In this document: positions 1-8,224 of the stretch, one piece after another
Numbering within the stretch: position 1 is the stretch's first letter
Layout of the letters: each line of letters begins with the position of its first letter
Assembly (NCBI RefSeq): GCF_030406325.1
Contig: NZ_JAUEQY010000014.1
Coordinates: 1 to 64,000, forward strand
Reading direction: 5' to 3'
Origin: Actinomadura sp. DC4
GTDB lineage: Bacteria; Actinomycetota; Actinomycetes; Streptosporangiales; Streptosporangiaceae
Length of the DNA: 64,000 bases
Notes under the pieces: model-generated
Seen by the model: only the letters and a program-made list of their open reading frames with translations
What the model was told of the DNA's origin: nothing
Databases searched by the model: none
Made by a program: the position numbers and the translations under genes

Positions 1-217
1 CTCGCGCCCGGGGGCGCGGGGCCCGCCCCCCCCCCCTTGGGGGTGTCACCATCGCCCCCCCCCGCCCCCCCCGGGGGGGGGGGCGGGGGGCGCGGGGCGT
101 CCTTGGGGCCCCCGCCCCCCCGCCGCCCTCCCCCGCCGCGCCCCCCCCCCGGCCGCCGTGTATACCCCGCGCCACTTCGCGGGGGGGGCCCCCCCCGCGG
201 GGGGGGCGCCCCGCCAG
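1..217. other. Low-complexity C/G homopolymer tract, likely contig-end artefact
   Basis: The stretch is almost only C and G, with repeated runs of seven or more identical bases, and normal actinomycete sequence starts abruptly just before the bacterioferritin stop codon. No codon structure or recognisable motif is visible. I read it as low-quality assembly at a contig end rather than a biological repeat, although a real GC-extreme tract cannot be excluded from sequence alone. Confidence 0.6.
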
Positions 218-228
218 GCTCTAACGGG

Positions 229-711
229 TCATTCGCTCTTCGCGGGTACGGCGTAGCGCTGGAGGTAAAGCTGTTCGCCGAGCTTTTCCAGGAGTTCCAG
301 CTCGGTCTCCAGGTAGTCGACGTGTTCTTCCTCGTCCTCGAGGATGCGCTCGAAGATGCGGGCCGACGTGACGTCACCGCGAGCGCGCATCAGATCGATG
401 CCCGGACGCAGCCGTCCGACGGCCTCCATCTCGACGGCCAGATCGGAGCGGATCTGCTCCGGCACCGTCTGGCCGACGCGCAAGGGGTTCAGGCGCTGGT
501 AGTTGGGCAGCGCGGACAGCATGAGGATGCGGTCGGTCAGGACCTCGGCGTGCCGCATCTCATCGAACGACTCCGCTCTGGTGTGTTCGGCCAGTGCCGT
601 GAAACCCCAGTGCTCCTGCATCTTCGCGTGCAGGAAGTACTGGTTGATCGCGGTGAGTTCGGCCGTCAGCTGCTCGTTGAGCAGGTTGATTACGTCGGTG
701 TCGCCTTCCAT
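229..711 (-). CDS. bfr: Bacterioferritin (iron-storage ferritin)
   Basis: This 160-residue protein matches the usual bacterioferritin length. It is a four-helix ferritin that oxidises Fe(II) at a di-iron centre and stores ferric iron in a 24-mer cage. Visible ferroxidase elements are the early LNEQLTAELTAINQYFLHA helix, the ESFDEMRHAE segment with its E-x-x-H ligands, and LEDEEEHVDYLE near the C-terminus. I chose the ATG at 711 because it gives the canonical MEGD-x-x-VI-x-LLN start; an in-frame start 36 nt upstream would add an atypical extension. It lies 69 nt downstream of the ferredoxin gene on the same strand, so the two probably form one iron-regulated unit. Confidence 0.93.
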   Translation of the reverse strand: MEGDTDVINLLNEQLTAELTAINQYFLHAKMQEHWGFTALAEHTRAESFDEMRHAEVLTDRILMLSALPNYQRLNPLRVGQTVPEQIRSDLAVEMEAVGRLRPGIDLMRARGDVTSARIFERILEDEEEHVDYLETELELLEKLGEQLYLQRYAVPAKSE

Positions 712-780
712 GTCACCCAATCGTGGCACGCCAGGAGCAAAGCGCAAGCAATGCCACGGCCCGATTGAAGATCGGGTGGC

Positions 781-969
781 TCAGGCGGCGCCCTCGAGCA
801 CCGGCCGCTCGACGGTCTCCGCGAGCAGCGCGCATATTCGGTTGACGCACGAACCGCAGCCGGGACGCATGCCGCAGGCCGCCCGGACCTCCTTGGCGGA
901 GCAGGCTCCGGCGGCCATGTGATCACGCACGACGTCTTCTGTGACGGCGTGACAGACGCACACGTACAT
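781..969 (-). CDS. bfd: Bacterioferritin-associated ferredoxin, [2Fe-2S]
   Basis: This 62-residue BFD-type [2Fe-2S] protein would deliver electrons to bacterioferritin so that stored ferric iron is reduced and released. The cluster ligands are visible as C-V-C near the N-terminus (MYVCVCHAVTE) and the C-G-x-x-P-G-C-G-S-C stretch later (CGMRPGCGSC). The ATG at 969 gives the family-typical start and has a GGAGAGG ribosome-binding site just upstream; the longer frame to 1023 would add 18 unlikely residues. The gene precedes bfr on the same strand and follows an iron-box-like operator. Confidence 0.88.
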   Translation of the reverse strand: MYVCVCHAVTEDVVRDHMAAGACSAKEVRAACGMRPGCGSCVNRICALLAETVERPVLEGAA

Positions 970-1020
970 ACGGGGGGACCTCTCCGTGCGGAGCGATGAA
1001 CGTGAAGCAACAGCGTGAAG

Positions 1021-1039
1021 CAAGGTAAGGCTCCCCTAA
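1021..1039 (-). promoter_or_regulatory. DtxR/IdeR/DmdR-type iron box upstream of bfd-bfr
   Basis: The 19 bases CAAGGTAAGGCTCCCCTAA match the DtxR/IdeR consensus TWAGGTWAGSCTWACCTWA at 16 of 19 positions by eye. The site is about 52 nt upstream of the bfd start, a normal operator or promoter position. In actinobacteria these sites bind Fe(II)-loaded DtxR-family regulators. The sign of control (repression of iron release or activation of storage) is not visible. Confidence 0.65.
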
Positions 1040-1155
1040 GCTAACTCACGGATCCGGATTTGGCCAATGTCCGCAGGTAGGAGCTGTGTTGCGTACGTCA
1101 CAAGCTGGTTTTCGGGGATGCGTGTGAGCCGATCACCTGGGGGAAAGCGACCGAT

Positions 1156-3240
1156 GTGATGCGTATATGGCCGGGTGACCCCTATCCCCTCGGCGCCACC
1201 TATGACGGCGCGGGTACGAACTTCTCCCTCTTCTCCGAAGCCGCCACGGGCGTCGAGCTGTGCCTGTTCGACGACGCCGGCGAAGAGACACGGATCGCCC
1301 TGACCGAGATCGACGGGTTCGTCTGGCACGGCTACGTGCCGTGGGTGGGCCCGGGGCAGCGGTACGGCTTCCGGGTCCACGGACCCTACGACCCGTCTCA
1401 GGGCGCGCGGTGCAATCCCGCCAAGCTGCTCCTCGATCCGTACGCCAAGGCGATCGAGGGCGACGTGGACTGGAACGAGGCACTGTTCGCCTACCGGTTC
1501 GCCGACAGGAACGCCCGCAACGACGACGACAGCGCCCCGTACGTGCCGAAGAGCGTGGTGATCAACCCGTTCTTCGACTGGGGCGAGGACCGTTCGCCGC
1601 GGACGCCGTACCACGAGACGGTGATCTACGAGGCGCACGTGAAGGGGCTGACTCGGCGGCACCCCGCGATCCCGGAGGCCGAGCGCGGCACCTACGCCGG
1701 CCTGGCCCATCCGGCGATGGTCGACCATCTGCGCGAGCTGGGCGCCACCGCGATCGAGCTGATGCCCGTGCACCAGTTCGTCCACGACGACGTGCTGATC
1801 CAGCGCGGCCTGTCGAACTACTGGGGCTACAACACCATCGGCTTCTTCGCCCCGCACAGCGGGTACGCGGCCAGCGGCGGGCGCGGCCAGCAGGTGCAGG
1901 AGTTCAAGCTCATGGTGCGGACCCTGCACGAGGCGGGCATCGAGGTCATCCTCGACGTCGTCTACAACCACACCGCCGAGGGCAACCACCTCGGGCCGAC
2001 GCTCGGGTTCCGCGGCATCGACAACGCCGCGTACTACCGCCTCGTGGACGACGACCCGCGTTACTACATGGACACCACGGGCACCGGCAACAGCATCAAC
2101 GTGCAGAACCCCCACACGTTGCAGATGATCATGGACTCGCTGCGCTACTGGGTGACCGACATGCACGTGGACGGGTTCCGCTTCGACCTGGCCTCCACGC
2201 TCGCCCGCGAGCTGCACGCCGTCGACCGGCTGGCGGCCTTCTTCGACCTGGTGCAGCAGGACCCGGTCGTCTCGCAGGTCAAGCTGATCGCCGAGCCGTG
2301 GGACGTGGGCGAGGGCGGCTACCAGGTCGGCAACTTCCCGCCCCTGTGGACCGAGTGGAACGGCAAGTACCGCGACTCGATGCGCGACTTCTGGCGCGGG
2401 CAGGAGGGCATGCTGGCGGAGTTCGCCAAGCGGTTCACCGGCTCCAGCGACCTGTACGCGAACGACGGCCGGCGTCCGCTCGCCTCGATCAACTTCGTGA
2501 CCTGCCACGACGGCTTCAGCCTGCACGACCTCGTCTCCTACGACCACAAGCACAACGAGGCCAACGGCGAGGGGGGCCGCGACGGCAACGACGACAACCG
2601 GTCCTGGAACCACGGCGCCGAGGGAGTCACCGACGACGCCGACATCCTCGCCGTACGCGAGCGGCAGAAGCGCAACCTCCTGACCACGCTCCTGCTGTCC
2701 CAGGGCGTGCCGATGATCTCCCACGGCGACGAGCTGGGCCGCACGCAGCACGGCAACAACAACGCCTACTGCCAGGACAGCGAGCTGAGCTGGGTCGACT
2801 GGACCGACACGGCCGAGAGCGGGGCCCTGCGGGAGTTCGTCCGGCGGCTGACCACGCTGCGCCGCGACCACCCGGTCTTCCGCCGGAGGCGGTTCCTGTC
2901 CGGCGACAACGTCACGTGGTACACCACCGACGGCAAGGAGATGATCGACGGCGACTGGCGGACCGGCTACGCCAAGGCGATCATGATCTTCCTGAACGGC
3001 GACGCGATCACCGAGCCGGACCGGCGCGGCGAGCCCGTACGCGACGACTCGTTCCTGCTGCTGATCAACGGCTCGGACCAGGACCTGACGTTCGTGCTGC
3101 CCGAGGCGCACCGGGGCATGTGGACCTGCGTGATCGACACGACCACCAGCTACGCGCTGGAGGATGAGGAGACCGCCGCGATGGCAGGGGAGAAACCGAT
3201 GCTCGAGGCCCGATCGATCCAGGTGCTCCGTCGTGTCTAG
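1156..3240 (+). CDS. glgX: Glycogen debranching enzyme GlgX/TreX (isoamylase-type GH13)
   Basis: The 694-residue protein hydrolyses alpha-1,6 branches of glycogen and supplies linear maltooligosaccharides. An N-terminal CBM48-like domain (PLGATYDGAGTNFSLFSEAA) precedes the GH13 barrel. Catalytic signatures are DVVYNHTAEGN, the nucleophile segment DGFRFDLAS, the acid/base segment AEPWD and the late histidine region NFVTCHDGFSLHDL. The start is GTG at 1156 immediately followed by ATG at 1159, both behind a GGGGGAAAG ribosome-binding site. The stop overlaps the treY start by 8 bp, so the two are translationally coupled in a glycogen-to-trehalose operon. Length and motifs are complete. Confidence 0.95.
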   Translation: MMRIWPGDPYPLGATYDGAGTNFSLFSEAATGVELCLFDDAGEETRIALTEIDGFVWHGYVPWVGPGQRYGFRVHGPYDPSQGARCNPAKLLLDPYAKAIEGDVDWNEALFAYRFADRNARNDDDSAPYVPKSVVINPFFDWGEDRSPRTPYHETVIYEAHVKGLTRRHPAIPEAERGTYAGLAHPAMVDHLRELGATAIELMPVHQFVHDDVLIQRGLSNYWGYNTIGFFAPHSGYAASGGRGQQVQEFKLMVRTLHEAGIEVILDVVYNHTAEGNHLGPTLGFRGIDNAAYYRLVDDDPRYYMDTTGTGNSINVQNPHTLQMIMDSLRYWVTDMHVDGFRFDLASTLARELHAVDRLAAFFDLVQQDPVVSQVKLIAEPWDVGEGGYQVGNFPPLWTEWNGKYRDSMRDFWRGQEGMLAEFAKRFTGSSDLYANDGRRPLASINFVTCHDGFSLHDLVSYDHKHNEANGEGGRDGNDDNRSWNHGAEGVTDDADILAVRERQKRNLLTTLLLSQGVPMISHGDELGRTQHGNNNAYCQDSELSWVDWTDTAESGALREFVRRLTTLRRDHPVFRRRRFLSGDNVTWYTTDGKEMIDGDWRTGYAKAIMIFLNGDAITEPDRRGEPVRDDSFLLLINGSDQDLTFVLPEAHRGMWTCVIDTTTSYALEDEETAAMAGEKPMLEARSIQVLRRV

Positions 3241-5518
3241 ACCCCCCACGGCGACGTACCGGCTGCAGCTTCGCAAGGGGTTCGGGTTCGCGGAGGCCGG
3301 TGAGCTCGCCGGCTATCTCGCCGCGCTCGGGGTCTCCCACGTGTACCTGTCGCCGATCCTGCAGGCCACGCCCGGCTCGGCGCACGGCTACGACGTGGTC
3401 GACCACTCGTGCGTCGCGGCGGACCTCGGCGGCGAGGAGGCCTTCCGCGAGATGGCCGCCCGCCTGCGCGAGCACGGGCTGGCGATCGTCATCGACCTGG
3501 TGCCCAACCACATGGCGATCCCGGCGCCGGAGACGCTCAACACGGCCTTCTGGGACGTCCTGCGCGACGGCCCGGACTCGACGTACGCGCGCTGGTTCGA
3601 CATCGAGTGGTCCGAGGGCGCCCTCGTGCTGCCGGTGCTCGGCGCGGCCGACGACGAGGCTCACGACGAGGCCGGTGACGGTGGCGAGGTGGTCCGCTAC
3701 CACGAGCACATCTTCCCGCGCGGCGGCCACTACCGGCTCGGCTACTGGCGCGAGGCGGTACCGAACTACCGGCGGTTCTTCGACGTCTCCACGCTCATCG
3801 GGCTGCGCGCCGAGGACCCGGAGGTCTTCGACCGTACGCATGTGGTGCCGCTGCGGCTGCTGCGGAAGGGCCTGATCGACGGCCTGCGGATCGACCATCC
3901 GGACGGCCTCGCCGATCCACGCGGCTACCTGCGCAAACTCGCGCGGCACGACACCTGGATCGTGGCCGAGAAGATCCTCGCCGACGACGAGACGCTGCCC
4001 GCCGACTGGCCCTGCGCCGGGACCACCGGCTACGACGTCCTCGGCGTGATCGGCGGCCTGTTCACCGACCCGGCCGGAGAGAAGGCGCTGACCGAGGCCT
4101 ACACCGGCTTCACCGGCGGCACCGGCGACTTCACCGCGGTCGAGCGGGAGGCGCGGCGGTACGCCGCCGAGCGGCTGCTGGTGCCCGAGGTCGACCGGCT
4201 CGCCCGGCTGCTCGGGCGGATCCTGCCCGACGAGGACCCCGGAGAGCTCCGGCAGGTGCTGGTCGAGCTCCTCGTCGCGATGCCCGTCTACCGCACCTAC
4301 GTCGTCCCCGGCGAAGAACCGTCGGCGCGCGACCTGGAGATCGTCGCGCTGACCGCCGCCGAGGCGCGTGCCGTCCTGCCACGCGGCGAGGTGCTCGACC
4401 GCGTCGTGCCGTTGCTGCTCGGGCTGACCGGGCGCGACGAGGCGCGGGACGAGTTCGTCATCCGGTTCCAGCAGACGTCCGCGCCGATGATGGCCAAGGG
4501 CGTCGAGGACACCGCGTTCTACCGCTGGTCGCGGCTGTCGGCGCTGAACGAGGTCGGCGGCGACCCCACGAGGTTCTCGGTGCCGCCCGCGGAGTTCCAC
4601 GAACGCTGCGTGGAGATCGCCCAGGACCGGCCGGCCACGATGACCACGCTGTCCACGCACGACACGAAGCGGGAGGAGGACGTACGCGCCCGGCTGGCCG
4701 TGCTGTCGGAGCTGCCGGGCGAGTGGGCCGAGGCGGCCTCGCGCTGGCGCGACGGCGCGCCGGACAGCCCGCTGGAGCCCGACCTGGACTACCTGATGTG
4801 GCAGACGCTCACCGGGGCGTGGCCGCTGTCCCCCGACCGGCTCAAGGAGTACCTCACCAAGGCCATGCGCGAGGCCAAGACCCGTACCTCGTGGACCGCG
4901 CAGGACACCGGGTACGAGGAGGCGGTGCTCGCCCACGTGGACGCGGTGTTCGAGGACGAGGCGCTGGTCGAGGACGTCGCGGCCTTCGTCGGCGTCCTCG
5001 CGCCGTACGCGCGGGTCAACTCCCTCGGCCAGAAGCTCGTGCAGCTCACGATGCCGGGCGTGCCCGACGTCTACCAGGGCTGCGAGCTCACCGGCCTGTC
5101 CCTGGTCGACCCGGACAACCGGCGCCCGGTGGACTACGCCCGCCGCCGCGAGCTGCTCGCGGACCTCGACGCCGGCACGCTCCCCGCCGGCCTGGACGGG
5201 GAGAAGCTCCTCGTCGCCTCGCGCGCGCTGCGGCTGCGCGGCGAGCATCCGGAGTGGTTCGCCGGAGGGCACGAGCCCCTCGCCGCGGAGGGGCCGGCGG
5301 CCGAGCACGCGCTGGCCTTCCGCCGGGGCGGCGTCACGACCGTGGTGACCCGGCTGCCCGCCGCGCTCGAACGCCGCGGCGGCTGGGGGGACACGCGCCT
5401 GCCCCTGCCCGGCGGTCCGTGGCGCGACCTGCTCACCGGCCAGTCGTACGCCTCGCCGGTGCCGCTGGCCGGGCTCCTCGGCACGCTTCCGGTCGCCCTC
5501 CTGGTCGAGGCCGCATGA
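3233..5518 (+). CDS. treY: Maltooligosyl trehalose synthase TreY
   Basis: A GH13 enzyme of 761 residues that isomerises the reducing-end glucose of a maltooligosaccharide into a trehalosyl unit. The start RPPTATYRLQL with KGFGFAEAG is the typical TreY N-terminus, followed by HGYDVVDHS, DLVPNHMA, the nucleophile region DGLRIDHPDGLADP, the acid region VAEKILADDE, and STHDTKREEDVRARL. I chose GTG at 3233, which overlaps the glgX stop, over an upstream in-frame ATG that would add 23 residues lying inside glgX. TreY acts between GlgX and TreZ in this operon. Confidence 0.95.
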   Translation: MSRPPTATYRLQLRKGFGFAEAGELAGYLAALGVSHVYLSPILQATPGSAHGYDVVDHSCVAADLGGEEAFREMAARLREHGLAIVIDLVPNHMAIPAPETLNTAFWDVLRDGPDSTYARWFDIEWSEGALVLPVLGAADDEAHDEAGDGGEVVRYHEHIFPRGGHYRLGYWREAVPNYRRFFDVSTLIGLRAEDPEVFDRTHVVPLRLLRKGLIDGLRIDHPDGLADPRGYLRKLARHDTWIVAEKILADDETLPADWPCAGTTGYDVLGVIGGLFTDPAGEKALTEAYTGFTGGTGDFTAVEREARRYAAERLLVPEVDRLARLLGRILPDEDPGELRQVLVELLVAMPVYRTYVVPGEEPSARDLEIVALTAAEARAVLPRGEVLDRVVPLLLGLTGRDEARDEFVIRFQQTSAPMMAKGVEDTAFYRWSRLSALNEVGGDPTRFSVPPAEFHERCVEIAQDRPATMTTLSTHDTKREEDVRARLAVLSELPGEWAEAASRWRDGAPDSPLEPDLDYLMWQTLTGAWPLSPDRLKEYLTKAMREAKTRTSWTAQDTGYEEAVLAHVDAVFEDEALVEDVAAFVGVLAPYARVNSLGQKLVQLTMPGVPDVYQGCELTGLSLVDPDNRRPVDYARRRELLADLDAGTLPAGLDGEKLLVASRALRLRGEHPEWFAGGHEPLAAEGPAAEHALAFRRGGVTTVVTRLPAALERRGGWGDTRLPLPGGPWRDLLTGQSYASPVPLAGLLGTLPVALLVEAA

Positions 5519-5530
5519 GGGCCGCATGAG
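5510..5530 (+). repeat. Tandem 11-bp duplication at the treY/treZ junction
   Basis: GCCGCATGAG occurs at 5510-5519 and again at 5521-5530, giving an 11-bp period. The first copy holds an ATG that overlaps the treY stop in ATGA fashion but runs into a stop after four codons. The second copy holds the treZ start at 5526. It looks like a slippage duplication that moved the treZ start 11 bases downstream. Confidence 0.7.
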
Positions 5531-7253
5531 GTACAAGGTTTGGGCGCCGGACGCCGCGAACGTCGAGGTCGAGGCGGGCGGCCGTCGGTACGCCATGACG
5601 CCGGACGTACGGCTTGGCTGGTGGACGGCCGAGGCCGAGGGCGAGGGCGAGGACTACGGCTTCGTCGTGGACGGCCAGGGGCCCTTCCCCGACCCGCGTT
5701 CGCCCTGGCAGCCCGAGGGCGTGCACGGGCTCAGCCGCGCGTACGACCACGGCCGGTTCGCCTGGACCGACGGCGCCTGGCGGGGACGGCCGCTCGGCGG
5801 CAGCGTCCTGTACGAGCTGCACGTCGGGACCTTCACGCCGGAGGGCACGTTCGACTCCGCGATCGAGCGCCTCGATCACCTGGTCGAGCTCGGCGTCGAC
5901 GCGGTCGAGCTGATGCCGGTCGCCGCCTTCCCGGGCCGGCACGGCTGGGGGTACGACGGCGTGGCGCTGTGGGCCGTGCACGACCCGTACGGCGGGCCGG
6001 ACGGGCTGAAGAGGCTGGTCGACGCCTGCCACGGGCGCGGTCTGGCCGTCGTCCTCGACGTGGTCTACAACCATCTCGGCCCCAGCGGGAACTACCTCGG
6101 CCGGTACGGCCCGTACTTCACCGACGCCCACCGGACGCCCTGGGGCCCGGCGGTGAACCTGGACCGGCCCGGCTCGGACGAGGTGCGCGCGTACATCGTG
6201 GACAACGCGCTGATGTGGCTGCGCGACTACCACCTGGACGGGCTGCGGCTCGACGCCGTGCACGCCATGCAGGACGGCCGCGCCCTGCACATCCTGGAGG
6301 AGCTGGCGATCGCGGTGGACGGCCTGCGGGCCGCGACCGGGCGGGAGCTGTCGCTGGTCGCCGAGTCCGACCTGGGCGACCCGCGGCTGGTCACCTCGCG
6401 CGAGGCCGGCGGCTACGGCCTGGACGTGCAGTGGAACGATGACTTCCACCACGCCGTGCACGCGGCGCTCACCGGCGAGCGCCAGGGCTACTACGGTGAC
6501 TTCGGCTCGATGGACGCGCTCGCCAAGACGATGACCAGGGCGTTCTTCCACGACGGCACGTGGTCGAGCTTCCGCGGCCGCTCGCACGGCCGTCCGGTCG
6601 ACCCGCTCCGTACGCCCGGTCACCGGTTCCTCGGCTTCATCCAGAACCACGACCAGGTCGGCAACCGCGCCACCGGCGACCGGATCTCCGCGACGCTCTC
6701 GCCGGGCCTGCTCAAGGTCGGCGCCGGGCTGCTGCTCACCTCGCCGTTCACGCCGATGCTGTTCATGGGGGAGGAGTGGGGCGCCGGCACGCCGTGGTGC
6801 TTCTTCACCGACCACGTGGAGCCGGAGCTGGCGCGGGCGGTCAGCGAGGGACGCAGGCGGGAGTTCGCCACGCACGGCTGGGCGTCGGAGGACGTGCCCG
6901 ACCCGCAGGCGCCGGGGACGTTCCGCCGCTCGCTGCTCGACTGGGACGAGCCGGACAAGCCGCCGCACCGTGAGCTGCTGGAGTGGTACCGCGCGCTGAT
7001 CGCGCTGCGCCGCTCCTGCCCCGAGCTGACCGACACCCGCCTGACCGAGGTGTCCGTACGGCACGGCGACGCGTGGATCGTGGTCTACCGGGGCTCGGTC
7101 CGGATCGCCGCCAACCTCGGCACCGAGCCGGTGCGCCTGCCCGACGGGGAGCTGCTACTCGCCTCCGCCGACGGCGTACGCCCTGGCGGAGAGCTCCCCG
7201 GAGAGTCGCTCGCCGTCTTGGCGATGGAACGTCCGGCGGTAGGCGAGCGGTGA
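5526..7253 (+). CDS. treZ: Malto-oligosyltrehalose trehalohydrolase TreZ
   Basis: This 575-residue GH13 enzyme cleaves trehalose off maltooligosyl trehalose, the last step of the TreX-TreY-TreZ route. The N-terminal RYKVWAPDAANVEVE is the CBM48-like domain. The barrel shows LMPVAAFPGRHGWGYDGVA, DVVYNHLGPSGNYL, the nucleophile segment DGLRLDAVHAM, the acid segment AESDLGDPRL and the FIQNHDQVGNR loop. A MGEEWGA motif follows. It lies 7 nt after treY. Its last 99 bp overlap the convergent regulator gene on the other strand, which is unusually long for a convergent overlap. Confidence 0.95.
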   Translation: MRYKVWAPDAANVEVEAGGRRYAMTPDVRLGWWTAEAEGEGEDYGFVVDGQGPFPDPRSPWQPEGVHGLSRAYDHGRFAWTDGAWRGRPLGGSVLYELHVGTFTPEGTFDSAIERLDHLVELGVDAVELMPVAAFPGRHGWGYDGVALWAVHDPYGGPDGLKRLVDACHGRGLAVVLDVVYNHLGPSGNYLGRYGPYFTDAHRTPWGPAVNLDRPGSDEVRAYIVDNALMWLRDYHLDGLRLDAVHAMQDGRALHILEELAIAVDGLRAATGRELSLVAESDLGDPRLVTSREAGGYGLDVQWNDDFHHAVHAALTGERQGYYGDFGSMDALAKTMTRAFFHDGTWSSFRGRSHGRPVDPLRTPGHRFLGFIQNHDQVGNRATGDRISATLSPGLLKVGAGLLLTSPFTPMLFMGEEWGAGTPWCFFTDHVEPELARAVSEGRRREFATHGWASEDVPDPQAPGTFRRSLLDWDEPDKPPHRELLEWYRALIALRRSCPELTDTRLTEVSVRHGDAWIVVYRGSVRIAANLGTEPVRLPDGELLLASADGVRPGGELPGESLAVLAMERPAVGER

Positions 7254-8153
7254 GACGCCGAGGGCGGCGTGCAGGTGCTGGCGCAGCGACAGGGCCGTGC
7301 CGAACCCGGCGCGCCGGGCGATCTGGTCCACCGGGAGGTCGCTGGACTCCAGGAGCTGCCGGGCCAGCTCGACGCGCTGCCGGGTCAGCCAGCGCCCGGG
7401 GCTCACACCGACCTCCTCGCGGAACCGGCGGCTGAGGGTCCGTACGCTCATCCCCGCCTGCGCGGCCAGGCCGGCCAGCGTGATCGGCCGGTCGAGGCGT
7501 TCGAGCGCCCAGGCCCGTACGGGGGCGGTGCCGGTGTCGTGCGGCTCGGGCACCGGACGTTCGATGTACTGGGCCTGGCCGCCGTCGCGCCACGGCGGCA
7601 CGACACAGCGGCGCGCGGCCCGGTTGGCCACCTCGCTGCCGTGGTCGCGGCGTACGACGTGCAGGCACAGGTCGACGCCCGCGGCGGCGCCGGCGGAGGT
7701 GAGCACGTCGCCGTCGTCCACGAACAGGACCTTCGGGTCCAGCTTGACCTTGGGGAAGAGCCGCTGGAAGTGGTCGGCCTCGCCCCAGTGGGTGGTCGCG
7801 CGCCGCCCGTCGAGCAGCCCGGCCGCGGCGAGCACGAACGAACCCGTGCAGATCGACATGATCCGCGTGCCGGGCCGGATGTGGGCGAGTGCCACGGCCG
7901 CCTGCCCGGTGTCCGGGCGCGCGAAGGGCGGGATCACGACGGTGTCGGCGCCGGCCAGCACCGTGGCGTCGTGGTCGACCGCGATGGCGAAGTCGGCGGC
8001 GCTGCGGACCGGGCGGCCGTCCGCCGTACAGGTGACCACCTCATAGAGCGGGGTGTCGCCGGGGCCGCGCGCGGCCCCGAAGATGCGGCCCGGGATGCCG
8101 AGTTCGAACGGGATCGCGCCGTCCAGCGCGAGGACGACGACGCGGTGGGTCAT
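7155..8153 (-). CDS. GlxA-type transcriptional regulator (DJ-1/PfpI domain plus AraC HTH)
   Basis: The 332-residue protein has an N-terminal DJ-1/PfpI-like domain (residues ~1-180), with the elbow-like SICTGSFVLAAAGLLDGRRA and TTHWGEADHF. A C-terminal AraC-type double helix-turn-helix follows (~225-320: MSVRTLSRRFREEVG, then QIARRAGFGTALSLRQHLHA). GlxA-family proteins are DNA-binding regulators of nitrogen or catabolic genes; the effector here is unknown. It is divergent from the MDR oxidoreductase at 8225, 71 nt away, which is a plausible target. Its 3' end overlaps treZ by 99 bp. Confidence 0.88.
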   Translation of the reverse strand: MTHRVVVLALDGAIPFELGIPGRIFGAARGPGDTPLYEVVTCTADGRPVRSAADFAIAVDHDATVLAGADTVVIPPFARPDTGQAAVALAHIRPGTRIMSICTGSFVLAAAGLLDGRRATTHWGEADHFQRLFPKVKLDPKVLFVDDGDVLTSAGAAAGVDLCLHVVRRDHGSEVANRAARRCVVPPWRDGGQAQYIERPVPEPHDTGTAPVRAWALERLDRPITLAGLAAQAGMSVRTLSRRFREEVGVSPGRWLTRQRVELARQLLESSDLPVDQIARRAGFGTALSLRQHLHAALGVSPLAYRRTFHRQDGERLSGELSARAYAVGGGE

Positions 8154-8224
8154 GGCCAGATCTTAACCAGCAATGGCAGTCAGGCCACTTCCGTACGCCG
8201 GTCGTCTGGCGTTGGCTGTCAGTC

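Noticed and set aside
1-217. GC homopolymer tract as an origin, telomere or repeat element
   Set aside because: There is no repeat unit, palindrome or iteron order; the bases look like low-quality sequence at a contig end.
1036-3276. A 746-residue minus-strand frame opposite glgX, and similar long antisense frames opposite treY (3065-5596) and treZ (5433-7064)
   Set aside because: Their sequences are low-complexity Val/His/Arg/Gly mixtures without domains, whereas the plus-strand proteins are complete enzymes.
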